Shown here piece after piece: positions 1-11,100 of a stretch of DNA of 64,000 nucleotides. A program made the translations under genes and the position numbers. Source of the stretch: Streptomyces uncialis (GTDB taxonomy: Bacteria; Actinomycetota; Actinomycetes; Streptomycetales; Streptomycetaceae). A model generated the notes under the pieces. That model was not told the DNA's origin. It saw only the letters and a list, made by a program, of their open reading frames with translations, and made no database searches. Location of the stretch: contig NZ_CP109583.1 in the NCBI RefSeq assembly GCF_036250755.1, positions 8,798,001 through 8,862,000 of the forward strand. Direction: 5' to 3'. Each line of letters starts with the position of its first letter. Within the stretch, counting starts at the first letter, position 1.

Positions 1-3000
1 GCGGATAGCCCGCGCGGGCGATGCGGTCGACATCCGCCTGAGTCAGCTCACCGGTGGCCCCGGAGGCCGCCCACAGCCCCCAGGCCAGGGAGGTCGCGGG
101 CAGGCCCAGGGCAGCCCGGTGGGCGGCGAGACCGTCGAGAAAGGTGTTCGCGGCGGAGTAGGAGGACTGTCCGGCGCCGCCGACGGTCCCCGCCAAGGAG
201 GAGAACAGGACGAACGCCGAGAGGCCCAGGTCCCGGGTGAGTTCGTGCAGATGCCAGGCCGCGTCCACCTTGGGCCGCAGCACCTCCCGGAGCCGTTCCG
301 GGGTCACACCGGTGATCAGACCGTCGTCCCGGGCGCCCGCCGCGTGCACCACACCCGTCAGCGGACGGTCGGCCGGGACCGCGGCCAGCACCCGGGCCAG
401 CGCGTCGCGGTCGGTGGCGTCACAGGCGACGACGTCCACCTCGGCCCCCAGCGCCGCCAGTTCCTCGCGGAGCGTGGCGACGCCCGGCGCGCCCGGTCCG
501 CGGCGGCTGGTGAGCAGCAGCCGGGTGACACCGTGCACGGTGACGAGATGCCGGGCGAAGAGCGCGCCCAGTGTGCCGGTACCGCCGGTGATCAGCACCG
601 TGCCCCGGGCGTCCCAGGACCCGGACGGGGTGCCGTCCACGGCCGACCCGGGCGCAGTGCCGCGGTTGGCCGGCGGCGGCACCCGGCGCAGCCTGGGCAG
701 CAGCACCCGGCCCGCCCGCAGAGCGACCTGGGTCTCGCCGGAGGCGGCGACCGCCGCCAGCAGCGCGGGTGCGGGCTCCTCCGTGCCGCAGTCCACGAGG
801 ACGAACCGCCCGGGGTGCTCCGACTGCGCCGAGCGCACCTGGCCCCACAGGGCGCGACCGCCCAGGTCCGGCACCGGCTCACCGGGAACGGTCGCCACCG
901 CGCCCCGGGTCAGCACCATCAGCGGGGTACCGGTGAACCGGTCCTCCGCCAGCCAGGCACGGATCACGGCGAGCATCCGCCGGGCGGCCCCATGGGCGGC
1001 GGCCACCGGGCCGGTCTCCTCCGGGGAGGTGAGCCGGACGAAGGCCGCGTCGATGCCCCCGGCCCGGAACCGACCCGCGTTCTCGGGGTCCACCTCGCGG
1101 ACACGCCAGGGCTCCTGCGGCGGCGTGAGGGCGATCGGGGTCCAGTGCTCGTGGAAGAGGGAGTCCCGGAGCCGGGAGCCCGACCGCCACACATCCGACC
1201 GCCTCATGCCCGCCCCGTCGGCCGGGCCCAGGGTGAGCGAGCCGATCTCGGCGACCGGCCGCCCCGCCCGGTCGGCGAGCCGGGCGGACAAGGTTCCGTC
1301 GCCGGAACGCGACAGCCGTACCCGCAGCTCCGTCGCCCCGGTGGCGTACAGCCGCACCCCGCCCCAGCCGACAGCGGTAGGGGAGAGCCCGCCCGGAGCG
1401 GTCCCGGTGAGCAGCGCGGCTTGGACGACCGCGTCGAGCAGCGCCGGGTGCAGGCCGAAGCCGGCGGCTTCGCCCACGGCCTTCTCGGGCAGGGCCACGA
1501 CCGCGCAGAAGGACGGGACTCCGTTGACACCCGGGCGGTCTCCCTTGACGGCCGGGCGGTCCCGCCCGTCGCCCGGGTTCTCCCGCCCGTCGCCCGGGTT
1601 CTCCCGCTCGTCGTCCGGGTTCTCCCGCCACAGGGCGGTGACCGACGGGAAGTGCGGGGCGCGCTGGGACGCCGACGCGCCCCGCGCGCTTCCCGGTTCC
1701 GGTTCCGGTGCCGCTGACGCCGCCATTGCCTCTGCCATCGCTGTTGCCGTCGTACCCCGCTCACGCTCACCGCCCGCCGAACCGACCCCTTCGCAGTCGT
1801 CGGCGTCGGCGTCGGCCACGTCACGGCCCACGTCGGCGTCGGCGCCAGCCTCGGCCAGGTCCACCGACCGCGCGCCGTCCGGCGGCCACGGCTCCAGCGA
1901 GAACGCCTCACCCCGGCCCCGTACGGCCAGGCGGGCGCGGGCGATCTCCGTCCACGGCTCCTCGCCCTCCTCCGGGCGGGCGTGCACGGCGAGCGCACGA
2001 ACCCCGTCGCTGTCCGGTCCGTCCACGGTGACCTGGAGCTGGACGCCGCCGGAGACGGGCACCACCAAGGGAGCCAGCACCGATAGTTCGTCCACGGAGG
2101 TGCAGCCGACCTCGTCCCCGGCCCGGAGCGCCAGTTCCACGAGGACCGACGACGGCAGTACGGCGGCTCCGCCGACCATGTACCCGGCGGCCCAGGGGTG
2201 GCGGTGCGCCGACAGCCTGCCGGTGAGGAGCGTCTGTCCGGTACCGGCCACGGTCACCGCCGCGCCCAGCAAGGGATGATCGACGCCGCCCAGACCCAGA
2301 CCGGCGGCGTCGGAGGACCCGGAGCCCGCCGCGTACCAGTACCGCTCCCGCTGGAAGGCGTAGGAGGGCAGTTCCACCCGGCGCGCGCCGGTGCCCTGGA
2401 ACGGCCGCGACCGGTCGACCTGGCCGCCGCGCACCAGAAGATCGCTCCAGGAACGGAGGAAGCGGCGGATGCCGCCCTCGTCCCGTCGGAGGGTGCCCGT
2501 GACGAGGGCGCCGTCGCCCAGGTTCTCCTGGAGCGAGGAGGTCAGCACCGGATGCGGGCCGATCTCCACGAAGATCCCATGACCCTGGTCCGCCAGCGCA
2601 CGGGCGGTCCGGGCGAACTCCACCCGGCCGCGGAGATTGCCGTACCAGTACGCGGCGTCCAGCCGGGCGGTGTCCACCCGGTCGCCGGTCACGGTCGAGA
2701 AGAACGGCACGGTCCCCGTTCGCGGCCGGATCGGCGCCAGCGCCGCCAGCAACTCGTCCCTGACCGGCTCCACCAGCGGCGAGTGGGAGGCGAAGTCGGT
2801 GGGGAAGCGCTTGGTCCGCGCCCCGTCCGCGGCGCACCGGGCGATGAACTCCCCGAGCGCCGCCCGGTCACCGGCGACCAGTACGGACCCGGGCCCGTTC
2901 TCGACCGCCACCCAGAGCCGGTCCGCCCACGGCGCAAGCCGCTCCTCCACCTCCGCGCGCGGCAGACCGACCGCTCCCATGCCACCGCTCCCCTGGAGCT

Positions 3001-5101
3001 TCGGAACGATGGCGCCGCGCAGGGCGACGACCCGCGCCGCGTCCTCCAGGGTGAGGCCCCCCGCCACACAGGCCGCGGCCACCTCGCCCTGGGAGTGCCC
3101 GACCACGGCCGCCGGTTCCACTCCGTAGGAGCGCCACAGCTCCGCGAGGGAGACCATGACCGCGAACAACGCGGGCTGGACCACATCGAGCCGCTCCAGC
3201 GAAGCCGCGCCCGCCGCGTCGCCGCGCAGCACATCCCGCAGGGTCCAGTGGACATACGGCTTCAGCGCGTCACCGCACCGCTCGATCGCGCTCGCGAAGA
3301 CCTCGGAGGTGTCCAGCAACTCCCGCGCCATCCCGGGCCACTGGCCGCCCTGGCCGGGGAAGACGAATACGGTTTTGCCCAGCTCCCCGGGGTCGCCCAC
3401 GATCGTTCCCTGGACGACCTGTGCGCCACCGGTACCGGGATCGGCCGACGCGTCCTTGGCGGACATGTCGTCCTCGGCGAGGGCGTCGAGCCCGGCGAGC
3501 AGTTCCGCACGGCTCCCGCCGATGACCACCGCACGGTGTTCCATGGCCGTACGGGTGGTGGCCAGGGAGAACGCGATGTCACCGGTGGCGGGGGCGACGG
3601 CCCCGGCGGCGAAGTCACGCAGCCGTCGGGCCTGGGCGCGCAGGGCGCCGCGGGATCTCGCGGACAGCAGCCACGGCACGGTCGCGGCCGGTGGATCCGC
3701 CGCGCCGCCGGACGGTTCGTCCTCCGGGGGCGCCTGCTCCAGGACGACATGGGCGTTGGTGCCGCTGGCGCCGAAGGCGGACACCGCGCCGCGCCGGGGC
3801 GCGCCCGTCCCGGGCCACGGCCGGTTCCCGGCGAGCAGTTCGACCCGCCCCGCCGACCAGTCCACATAGGGGGTCGGTTCGTCCAGATGCAACAGCCCGG
3901 CCAGCTCTCCGTGCCGGAGCGCTTGGACCATCTTGATCAGCCCGCCGATCCCGGACGCCGCCTGGGCATGGCCGATGTTGGATTTGAGTGAGCCGATGTA
4001 GAGGGGTTCGTGTCCCGTGCGGTCTTGTCCGTAGGTGGCGAGGAGTGCTTGGGCTTCGATGGGGTCGCCGAGTCGGGTGCCGGTGCCGTGGGCTTCGACG
4101 GCGTCGATGTCGGCGGGTGTGAGGTTGGCGTTGTGGAGTGCTTGGCGGATGACGCGTTCCTGGGCGGGGCCGTTGGGGGCGGTGAGTCCGTTGGAGGCGC
4201 CGTCCTGGTTGACGGCGCTGCCGCGCACCATCGCGAGGACCTGGTGGCCGAGCCGCCGGGCGTCGGAAAGCCGCTCCACCACCACCAGGCCCACACCCTC
4301 CGACCAGCCGATGCCGTCGGCGGCGGCCGAGAAGGGTTTGCAGCGACCGTCGGGGGAGAGGGCGCGGGCCCGCGCCGCGTCGAGATATCCGCTGGGGTGG
4401 GCGCAGATGTACGAGGCCCCCGCGAGCGCCAGCGACGACTCCCCGGACCTCAGTGACCGCACCGCGAGGTGCAGCGCCACCAGCGACGACGAACAGGCGG
4501 TGTCAAGGGAGACAGAGGGCCCTTCCAGGCCCAGGAGATACGAGATCCGGCCGGACGCCATCGAACTGAGCTTCCCCGTGACCTGGTAGCCCTCGAACTC
4601 CTCCGGGCACTCCAGGTCCAGATAGCTCTGCTCCACCAGCCCGGCGAAGACTCCGGTGCTGCTCCCCTTGAGCGAACCGGGATCGATGCCCGCGTGCTCC
4701 AGAGCCTCCCAGGCGGTCTCCAGCAGCACCCGCTGCTGAGGGTCCATCACCAGCGCCTCACGCGCCGGGATACCGAAGAAGCCCGCGTCGAACCGGGTCG
4801 CGGTGTCCAGGAATCCACCGTGCCGGATGTAGATCCGGCCGGGAACGGTGGGATCGGGGTCGTACAGGGCATCGAGATCCCAGCCCCGGTCGGTGGGGAA
4901 GCCGGAGATCGCGTCGCCCCCGTCCAGGGCGAGCCGCCACAGCTCGTCCGGACCGGCCGCGCCGGGGAAACGGCAGGCCATACCGACGATCGCGACGGGC
5001 TCCGCCCGCTCCGCCTCCAGTTCGGCGACCCTCCGGCGGGACTTCCGCAGATCGGCGGTCACCCACTTGAGGTACTCGACCAGCTTCTCTTCGTTCGGCA
5101 T
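1..5101 (-). CDS. Modular type I PKS, module 4 (KS-AT-DH-KR...), partial at left edge
   Basis: This gene extends the chain made by the upstream PKS by one unit and continues beyond the left edge. Its first 1700 codons are open, and every landmark below is in one frame. ATG at 5101 has AAGGAG about 12 nt upstream. Residues 1-30 form a charged coiled-coil docking helix ([11 protein letters not shown]). The KS has its active Cys at 203 (DTACSSS). The AT has GHSQGE (Ser670) and FASH (770-773) where methylmalonyl ATs usually have YASH, so methylmalonyl-CoA is likely. The DH carries Tyr974 where the catalytic His should be, keeps Asp1223 (HPALLDAV), and has about 80 extra low-complexity residues between the two motifs, so it is probably dead. 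The KR keeps Ser1635 and Tyr1648, with RDD in place of LDD. The ACP and any release domain are outside the window. It follows the first PKS by 65 nt, so the two are co-transcribed. Confidence 0.93.
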   Translation of the reverse strand, partial: MPNEEKLVEYLKWVTADLRKSRRRVAELEAERAEPVAIVGMACRFPGAAGPDELWRLALDGGDAISGFPTDRGWDLDALYDPDPTVPGRIYIRHGGFLDTATRFDAGFFGIPAREALVMDPQQRVLLETAWEALEHAGIDPGSLKGSSTGVFAGLVEQSYLDLECPEEFEGYQVTGKLSSMASGRISYLLGLEGPSVSLDTACSSSLVALHLAVRSLRSGESSLALAGASYICAHPSGYLDAARARALSPDGRCKPFSAAADGIGWSEGVGLVVVERLSDARRLGHQVLAMVRGSAVNQDGASNGLTAPNGPAQERVIRQALHNANLTPADIDAVEAHGTGTRLGDPIEAQALLATYGQDRTGHEPLYIGSLKSNIGHAQAASGIGGLIKMVQALRHGELAGLLHLDEPTPYVDWSAGRVELLAGNRPWPGTGAPRRGAVSAFGASGTNAHVVLEQAPPEDEPSGGAADPPAATVPWLLSARSRGALRAQARRLRDFAAGAVAPATGDIAFSLATTRTAMEHRAVVIGGSRAELLAGLDALAEDDMSAKDASADPGTGGAQVVQGTIVGDPGELGKTVFVFPGQGGQWPGMARELLDTSEVFASAIERCGDALKPYVHWTLRDVLRGDAAGAASLERLDVVQPALFAVMVSLAELWRSYGVEPAAVVGHSQGEVAAACVAGGLTLEDAARVVALRGAIVPKLQGSGGMGAVGLPRAEVEERLAPWADRLWVAVENGPGSVLVAGDRAALGEFIARCAADGARTKRFPTDFASHSPLVEPVRDELLAALAPIRPRTGTVPFFSTVTGDRVDTARLDAAYWYGNLRGRVEFARTARALADQGHGIFVEIGPHPVLTSSLQENLGDGALVTGTLRRDEGGIRRFLRSWSDLLVRGGQVDRSRPFQGTGARRVELPSYAFQRERYWYAAGSGSSDAAGLGLGGVDHPLLGAAVTVAGTGQTLLTGRLSAHRHPWAAGYMVGGAAVLPSSVLVELALRAGDEVGCTSVDELSVLAPLVVPVSGGVQLQVTVDGPDSDGVRALAVHARPEEGEEPWTEIARARLAVRGRGEAFSLEPWPPDGARSVDLAEAGADADVGRDVADADADDCEGVGSAGGERERGTTATAMAEAMAASAAPEPEPGSARGASASQRAPHFPSVTALWRENPDDERENPGDGRENPGDGRDRPAVKGDRPGVNGVPSFCAVVALPEKAVGEAAGFGLHPALLDAVVQAALLTGTAPGGLSPTAVGWGGVRLYATGATELRVRLSRSGDGTLSARLADRAGRPVAEIGSLTLGPADGAGMRRSDVWRSGSRLRDSLFHEHWTPIALTPPQEPWRVREVDPENAGRFRAGGIDAAFVRLTSPEETGPVAAAHGAARRMLAVIRAWLAEDRFTGTPLMVLTRGAVATVPGEPVPDLGGRALWGQVRSAQSEHPGRFVLVDCGTEEPAPALLAAVAASGETQVALRAGRVLLPRLRRVPPPANRGTAPGSAVDGTPSGSWDARGTVLITGGTGTLGALFARHLVTVHGVTRLLLTSRRGPGAPGVATLREELAALGAEVDVVACDATDRDALARVLAAVPADRPLTGVVHAAGARDDGLITGVTPERLREVLRPKVDAAWHLHELTRDLGLSAFVLFSSLAGTVGGAGQSSYSAANTFLDGLAAHRAALGLPATSLAWGLWAASGATGELTQADVDRIARAGYP
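1562..1624 (-). repeat. Three 21-bp tandem repeats inside the degenerate DH of module 4
   Basis: The first two units are identical and the third differs at two positions; together they encode RENPGDG-like heptapeptides. They sit in the roughly 80-residue low-complexity insertion between the two DH motifs. Confidence 0.85.
3969..4117 (-). repeat. KS repeat shared between modules 4 and 3
   Basis: Copy in the second PKS gene of the block at 8981-9129. It lies inside a KS whose other parts are clearly different, which points to a conversion tract rather than whole-module duplication. Confidence 0.8.
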
Positions 5102-5166
5102 GGGAGTCCGTCTCTCCTTGGGGTCGCTCTCCTTGGGTCTCCGGAGGTGCCGTGGAGCCACGCCGT

Positions 5167-8100
5167 TCAGTCGGCGCCACGGCCCAGCTCGCCGTCGATG
5201 AGGGCGAAGACCTCCTCGGCGGAAGCATCGGCGAGCCGGGAGCCCGCGTCGGCCTCCTGGTCCGCCTCCGCCGCCTCTGCCTCCGCTGCCGGGCCGAGCC
5301 GCGCGAGCAGCGCCCGCAGCCGTCCGGCGACCACGGGCCGCTCGACGGCCGCGGGCCCGGCGGCGGAGATCGCGGCTTCGAGCCCGTCCAGCCCCACCAG
5401 CACCGGGTCGGACTTCGGCCCGACCGGCCCTGCCCCGGCCAAGGCGGTGAGCAGGTACTCGGTGAGAGCCGTCGGGGAGGGATGGTCGAAGGCCAGGGTC
5501 GCGGGCAGCGCCAGTCCGGTCTCCGTCTTGAGCCGGTTCCGCAGGTCGAGCGAGGTCAGCGAGTCGAACCCCATCTCATGGAAGGCCTGCCCGGTCCGTA
5601 CGGATCCCGGGTCGCCCCCGCCGAGGACTTCCGCGACCCGGTCCCGCACCAGCCGCAGGACGATCCGGCGCCGCTCGTCGTCACCGGCTCCCGCCAGTCG
5701 CAGCGCCAGCGAACCGGTCGGGACCGCCCCGCCGTTCGGGACCCCGGCCAGGTCGCGCAGCAGCGCCGGTACGGTGCCCCGCGCACGCAGCACCGGCAGA
5801 TCCACAGGAGCGGCGACCAGCGTGGCGTGACCGGTGGCCAGCGCCGCGTCGAACAACGCCGTGCCCTCGATCGCCGGAAGCGGCCGGAACCCCTCGCGCG
5901 GCCCGGACTCCCGCCCGACGGGACGCCCTTGGCCGGTGCCGGAGCGTTCCGGGAGATCCCAGCCGCCCCAGGCGATGGCGAGCGCGGGCAGCCCGCACCC
6001 GGACCGATGGGCCGCCAGCGCGTCGAGATACGCGTTCGCCGCCGCCTGGTCCGCGCGTCCGGGCGCGCCCAGCGCACCGGCCGCGTCGGAGAACATGACG
6101 AACGCCGCCAGGTCCGCGCCCCGGGTCAGCTCGTGCAACTGCCAGGCGCCGTCGGCCTTGGGCCGCAGCACGGCGTCCAGACGGTCGGCATGGAGATGGC
6201 CGGTGTCGGGACGGTCGGCGCCGGGTGAGTCGACCACGTCGTCGTCGCGGAGGCCCGCCGCGTGGACGACCGCCGTCAGCGGATGTTCCGGCGGGATCGC
6301 GCCGAGCACCCCGGCGAGCGCGGCCCGATCGGCGACATCACAGGCCGCGAACATCGTCTCGGCGCCCAACTCCGTCAGCTCCAACGCCAGTTCCCGCGCG
6401 CCAGGGGCTGCCTCGCCCCGGCGGCCGAGGAGCAGCAGACGGCGCACCCCATGACGCACGGTCAGGTGACGCGCGAACAAGCTCCCCAGCGCGCCGGTGC
6501 CCCCGGTGATCAGTACGGTGCCGTTCGGGTCGAGCGCCCGTGCCGGTACGCGTACGCCCGTCGCGTCCACGGCGTCCACGGCGTCCGCCGGACGCAGCCG
6601 GGGCGCCAGGAGCCGTCCGCCACGCACCGCGATCGCGGGTTCGCCCGAGGCAAGGGCCCTGGTGAACAGCTCGATCGGCAGCTCACCAGGGCCGGTGCCG
6701 TCGGTGCTCCTGGCGCTCGCGGTGGCCTCTGAGCTCTCCAGGTCCACGAGGACGATACGGTCCGGGTGCTCCGTCTGGGCCGACCGCAGCAGCCCGAGGG
6801 CGGTCGCGGTCGGCAGGTCCACCGGGTCGCCGGGACCCGTCCGGGCGCCGCCGCTGGTCACCACCACGAGCCGGGCCGCAGCGAGCCGGTCGTCGGCCAG
6901 CCACTCCCGTACCAGGGCGAGCGCGCGATGAGCCGCTTCGTGGACGGCGCCGGGTGCGGTCACGGTCCCTGATGGCGCGGTCACGGCCTCGGACAGCCCG
7001 GTCACGGCTTCCGAGGGTGCGGTCACCGCCTCGGACGGTTCGGCCACGGCCTCGGACAGCGCGGTCACGGCCTCCGACGGTTCGGTGACGGGCCCCGGCG
7101 GTGCCCAGCGCGTCAGAACGGCGTCGGGCGGCGTGCCGGACCGGGCGGCGGCGAGATCCGCGAAGGTGTCGTGGTGCTCCAGACCATGGGCGCCGAACCC
7201 GGACCCGAGGACCGCCCACCGCACCGCCGCTCCGGGCGTCGCGTCGGTGACCGGTCGCCATCCGATCTGGAGGAGCCCATCGGCGTACGGCTGCGGGGCA
7301 TCGGCGGAACCGGGCCCGCCGGGCGCTTCGGAAGCGGGGTCGGCGGTGATCCAGTAGCGCTCACGCTGGAAGGCGTACGTGGGCAGCCCGGTCCGGCGGG
7401 CGCCGCTCTCCCGGAAGAACGCGGGCCAGTCGACCGGCACACCGCGTGTGTGCAGTTCCGCCAGACCCGTCAGCAGAGCTTCGCTCTCCGGCCGGCCCGG
7501 TCGCAACAGCGGCAGGGCGACGCCAACGACGCCGACTCCGTCCCGCCCGTCGTCGTGTAGCTGTCCGTCCTCCGGCTCGTCCAGCGTCTGTGCGGCGAGC
7601 GCGGTGAGTACGCCTCCCGGGCCGACCTCGACGTAGTTGGCCACGCCCGCCCGGCCGAGCGCGCGCACCCCCTCGCCGAACCGGACCGGCTCACGGACGT
7701 GCCGGACCCAGTGGGCGGCGCTCATGAGGGCGCGGGCGTCGGCGGGTCCACCGGTGAGATGGGAGATCACCGGGGTGTGCGGGGCGTGATAGGTGAGACC
7801 TTCGCAGATCTCCCCGAACTCCTCCAGCATCCCGTCCACGCGCGCCGAGTGGAACGCGTGGGAGACCGTCAGCCGACGGGTCCGGCGGCCCAGCGCGGCC
7901 AGCCCGCCGGCCACCGCCAGCACGGCGTCCTCGTCGCCGGACACCACGACCGAGCGCGGCCCGTTCACCGCCGCGACCGAGACCCGGCCCGGCCACCGCG
8001 CCACGGACTGCGTCACCTCGTCCTCGGTGGCCTCCACCGCCACCATCGCCCCGCCCGGGGGCAGCGCCTCCATCAGCCGGGCACGGGCCGCCACCAGGAC

Positions 8101-11100
8101 CGCCGCGTCCTGGAGGGAGAACACCCCGGCGACATGCGCCGCCGTCACCTCACCCACCGAGTGACCAGCCACGAAGTCGGGCCGTACACCCCACGATTCC
8201 ATCAGCCGGGACAGCGCGACCTCGAAGGCGAACAGCGCCGGTTGGGTCAGGGCCGTCCGGTCCAGGAGGGGGCCTGTGGGGGAGTCGGCGGGCGCGAACA
8301 TCACGTCTCGCAGGGGGTGTTCGAGTTCGCCGTCGAAGGCGGCGCAGATGGTGTCGAGGTGCTTGGCGAACAGTGGTACCCGCTGGTACAGCTCATGGCC
8401 CATCCCGTTCCGCTGGCTGCCCTGCCCGGGGAAGAGGAAGGCCGTTCCGCCTGTCGTGCGCACGCCCCGGACCACACCGGGCGCGGAGCCCCCGGCCGCG
8501 AGTCGGCCCAGCCCGGCCACCAGTTCCGCCCGGTCCGCGCCGACGACGACCGCCCGGTGCTCCAGCGCCGCCCGGCCGGTGGCCAGGGTGTACGCCACGT
8601 CCAACGGAGCCGGGCCGTCCGCCCCCGACACCGCCGCGTGCAGCCGACGCGCCTGTGCGGTCAGCCCCTCGGCCGAACCCGCCGAGACCACCCAGGGCAG
8701 TACGGGCAGGGCGGCTGAGGGCTTGGCCTCCGCCTCGGGTGGGGGTTCTTCGATGATGAGGTGGGCGTTGGTGCCGCTGATGCCGAAGGAGGAGACGGCG
8801 GCGCGTCGGGGTCGGCCGGTGTCGGGCCATGCTCGCTGCTCGGCGAGTAGTTCCGCTGTGCCGGTGGTCCAGTCGACGTGGGGGGTGGGGGTGGTGATGT
8901 GGAGGGTGCGGGGGAGTTGTCCGGCGTGGAGGGCTTGGACCATTTTGATGACGCCGCCGACGCCTGCGGCGGCTTGTGTGTGGCCGATGTTGGATTTGAG
9001 TGAGCCGATGTAGAGGGGTTCGTGTCCCGTGCGGTCTTGTCCGTAGGTGGCGAGGAGTGCTTGGGCTTCGATGGGGTCGCCGAGTCGGGTGCCGGTGCCG
9101 TGGGCTTCGACGGCGTCGATGTCGGCGGGGGTCAGACCGGCGTTGTGGAGTGCTTGGCGGATGACCCGTTCCTGGGCGGGGCCGTTGGGGGCGGTGAGTC
9201 CGTTGGAGGCGCCGTCCTGGTTGACGGCGCTGCCGCGTACCACCGCGAGGACCCGGTGGCCGAGCCGCCGGGCGTCGGAGAGCCGTTCCACCACCACCAG
9301 GCCCACGCCTTCCGACCAGCCGGTGCCGTCGGCGTCGGCGGCGAAGGAGCGGCATCGGCCGTCCACCGACAGCCCCCGCTGACGCGAGAATTCGATGAAC
9401 GAGCGCGGTGTGGACATCACGGTGACGCCGCCCGCGAGGGCGAGGTCGCATTCGCCCTGGCGCAGGGCGTTGGCCGCGAGATGCATCGCCACCAGCGACG
9501 AGGAGCACGCGGTGTCCACCGTCACCGCCGGACCCTCCAGCCCATATGCGTACGCGACGCGCCCGGACGCGACACTGCCCGCGTTCCCGCTCGCGAAGTA
9601 GCCCTCCAGATCCGCTGGGATGGTCCGGAGCTGCGAGCCGTAGTCGTGGTACATGAGGCCGGTGTAGACGCCGGTGCGGGTGTGTTGGAGGTGGGTGGGG
9701 TTGATTCCGGCGTTTTCGAGGGTTTCCCAGGTGGTTTGGAGGAGGAGTCGTTGTTGGGGGTCGGTGGCGGTGGCTTCGCGGGGTGACATGGCGAAGTGGT
9801 GGGGGTCGAAGAGGTCGGCGTCGTGGAGGAATCCGCCGTGTCGGGTGTAGGTGGTGGTGGGGTGGTCGGGGTCGGGGTGGTGGAGGGTGTCGAGGTTCCA
9901 GTCTCGGTTGGTGGGGAAGGTGGTGATGCCTTCGTTTCCTTGGGTGACGAGGTTCCAGAGGTCGTCGGGTGAGGTGATGCCGCCGGGGTAGTGGCAGCCC
10001 ATTCCGATGATGACGATCGGGTCGTCGTCGGCCACCACGACAGGGCTCGTGACGTCACGCTTCGCCACCTCACCCGACACCCGCTCCACCAGATGGGTGG
10101 TGAGCGCGTCCAGCGAGGGATGGTCGAAGACGAGCGTGACCGGCAGCGGGAGCCCGGTCGCCGCCGCGAGCCGGTTGCGGAGCTCCAGTGAGGTCAGTGA
10201 GTCGAAGCCCATTTCCTGGAGGGCGCGTTCCCCCGGCAGGGCGGACGGGTCAGCGTGTCCGAGCACGCCCGCGGCATGGGTGCGGACCACTTCGGCGACC
10301 GCTCTCCGCGCCTCCGCCGGGGACAGCCCCGCCTTCAGCGGGGACCCGCTCGCCGGGGAACCGCTCCGGACCCCGGCTCCCCGAGCGGGCCCGGTGGGCG
10401 CCAGCCCCCGCAGAAGCGGCGGCCACCCCTCCATGTCCCCCAGAGCCGCGGTGCTCAGCCTGGTCAGAGCGGTGACCGGGGCACCGCTCGCGACAGTCGC
10501 GTCGAACAGCTCCATGGCCTCGGCGGAGGCGACGGGCACCAGCCCCAGCCGGGCCAGCCGCCGGCGATCCGCCGCCGACAACTGCCCCGCCAGTGAGCCC
10601 GTCTCCTCCCACAGTCCCCAGGCCAGCGACGATCCCGCCAGTCCCCGCGCGTGACGGTCCGTCGCCAGCGCGTCCAGGAAGGCGTTCCCGGCGGCGTAGT
10701 TGGCCTGACCCGCCGTGCCCAGCAGACCGGCCACGGACGAATACAGCACGAAGGCGGCGAGGTCCAGGCCGGCCGTCAGCTCATGCAGATACCACGCCGC
10801 GTCCACCTTCGTCCGGAGCACCTTCTCCAGTTGTCCGGGGGTCATGGTGGCGATGGTGTGGTCGTCGAGGATGCCCGCGGTGTGGATGACGGCGGTGAGG
10901 GGGTGTTGGGCGGGGATGGCCGCGAGTGCCGTGGTGAGTGCGTCGCGGTCGGTGATGTCGCAGGCGGTGTAGGTGACTTCGGCTCCGGCTGCTTCGAGTG
11001 CGGTACGCAGTTCCGTGGCGCCTGGGGCGTTGGCGCCGCGTCGGCTCAGCAGGAGGAGTCGGCGTACGCCGTGGGTCGTGACGAGGTGGTGGGTGAGGAC

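Larger units (their letters stand above)
5167..10064 (-). other. PKS module 3: KS-AT(malonyl)-inactive KR-ACP and docking domain
   Basis: KS active Cys4667; AT Ser5116 in GHSVGE with HAFH; no DH. The KR has the cofactor-binding GGTGALGS, but Asp5807 replaces the catalytic Ser and Gln5820 replaces the catalytic Tyr. The LDD region reads LRDD and is followed by an insertion. ACP Ser5982 (MGFDSLTS). The beta-ketone should therefore survive. The AT-KR linker carries six 7-residue tandem repeats. The acidic tail after the ACP is a typical C-terminal docking domain for hand-off to the next PKS. Confidence 0.9.

Noticed and set aside
237..3991. Long plus-strand frames at 237-2279 and 2198-3991
   Set aside because: They lie opposite the PKS gene whose KS/AT/DH/KR motifs are all in one minus-strand frame. 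Their translations are Arg/Pro/Gly-rich with no family motif.
1..5101. Thioesterase or reductase release domain
   Set aside because: Searched for at the end of the visible PKS, but the window stops inside the KR domain, so no release domain can be reported.
1562..7089. CRISPR-like short repeats
   Set aside because: The repeats are contiguous 21-bp coding units without spacers and keep the PKS frame, so they are not a CRISPR array.
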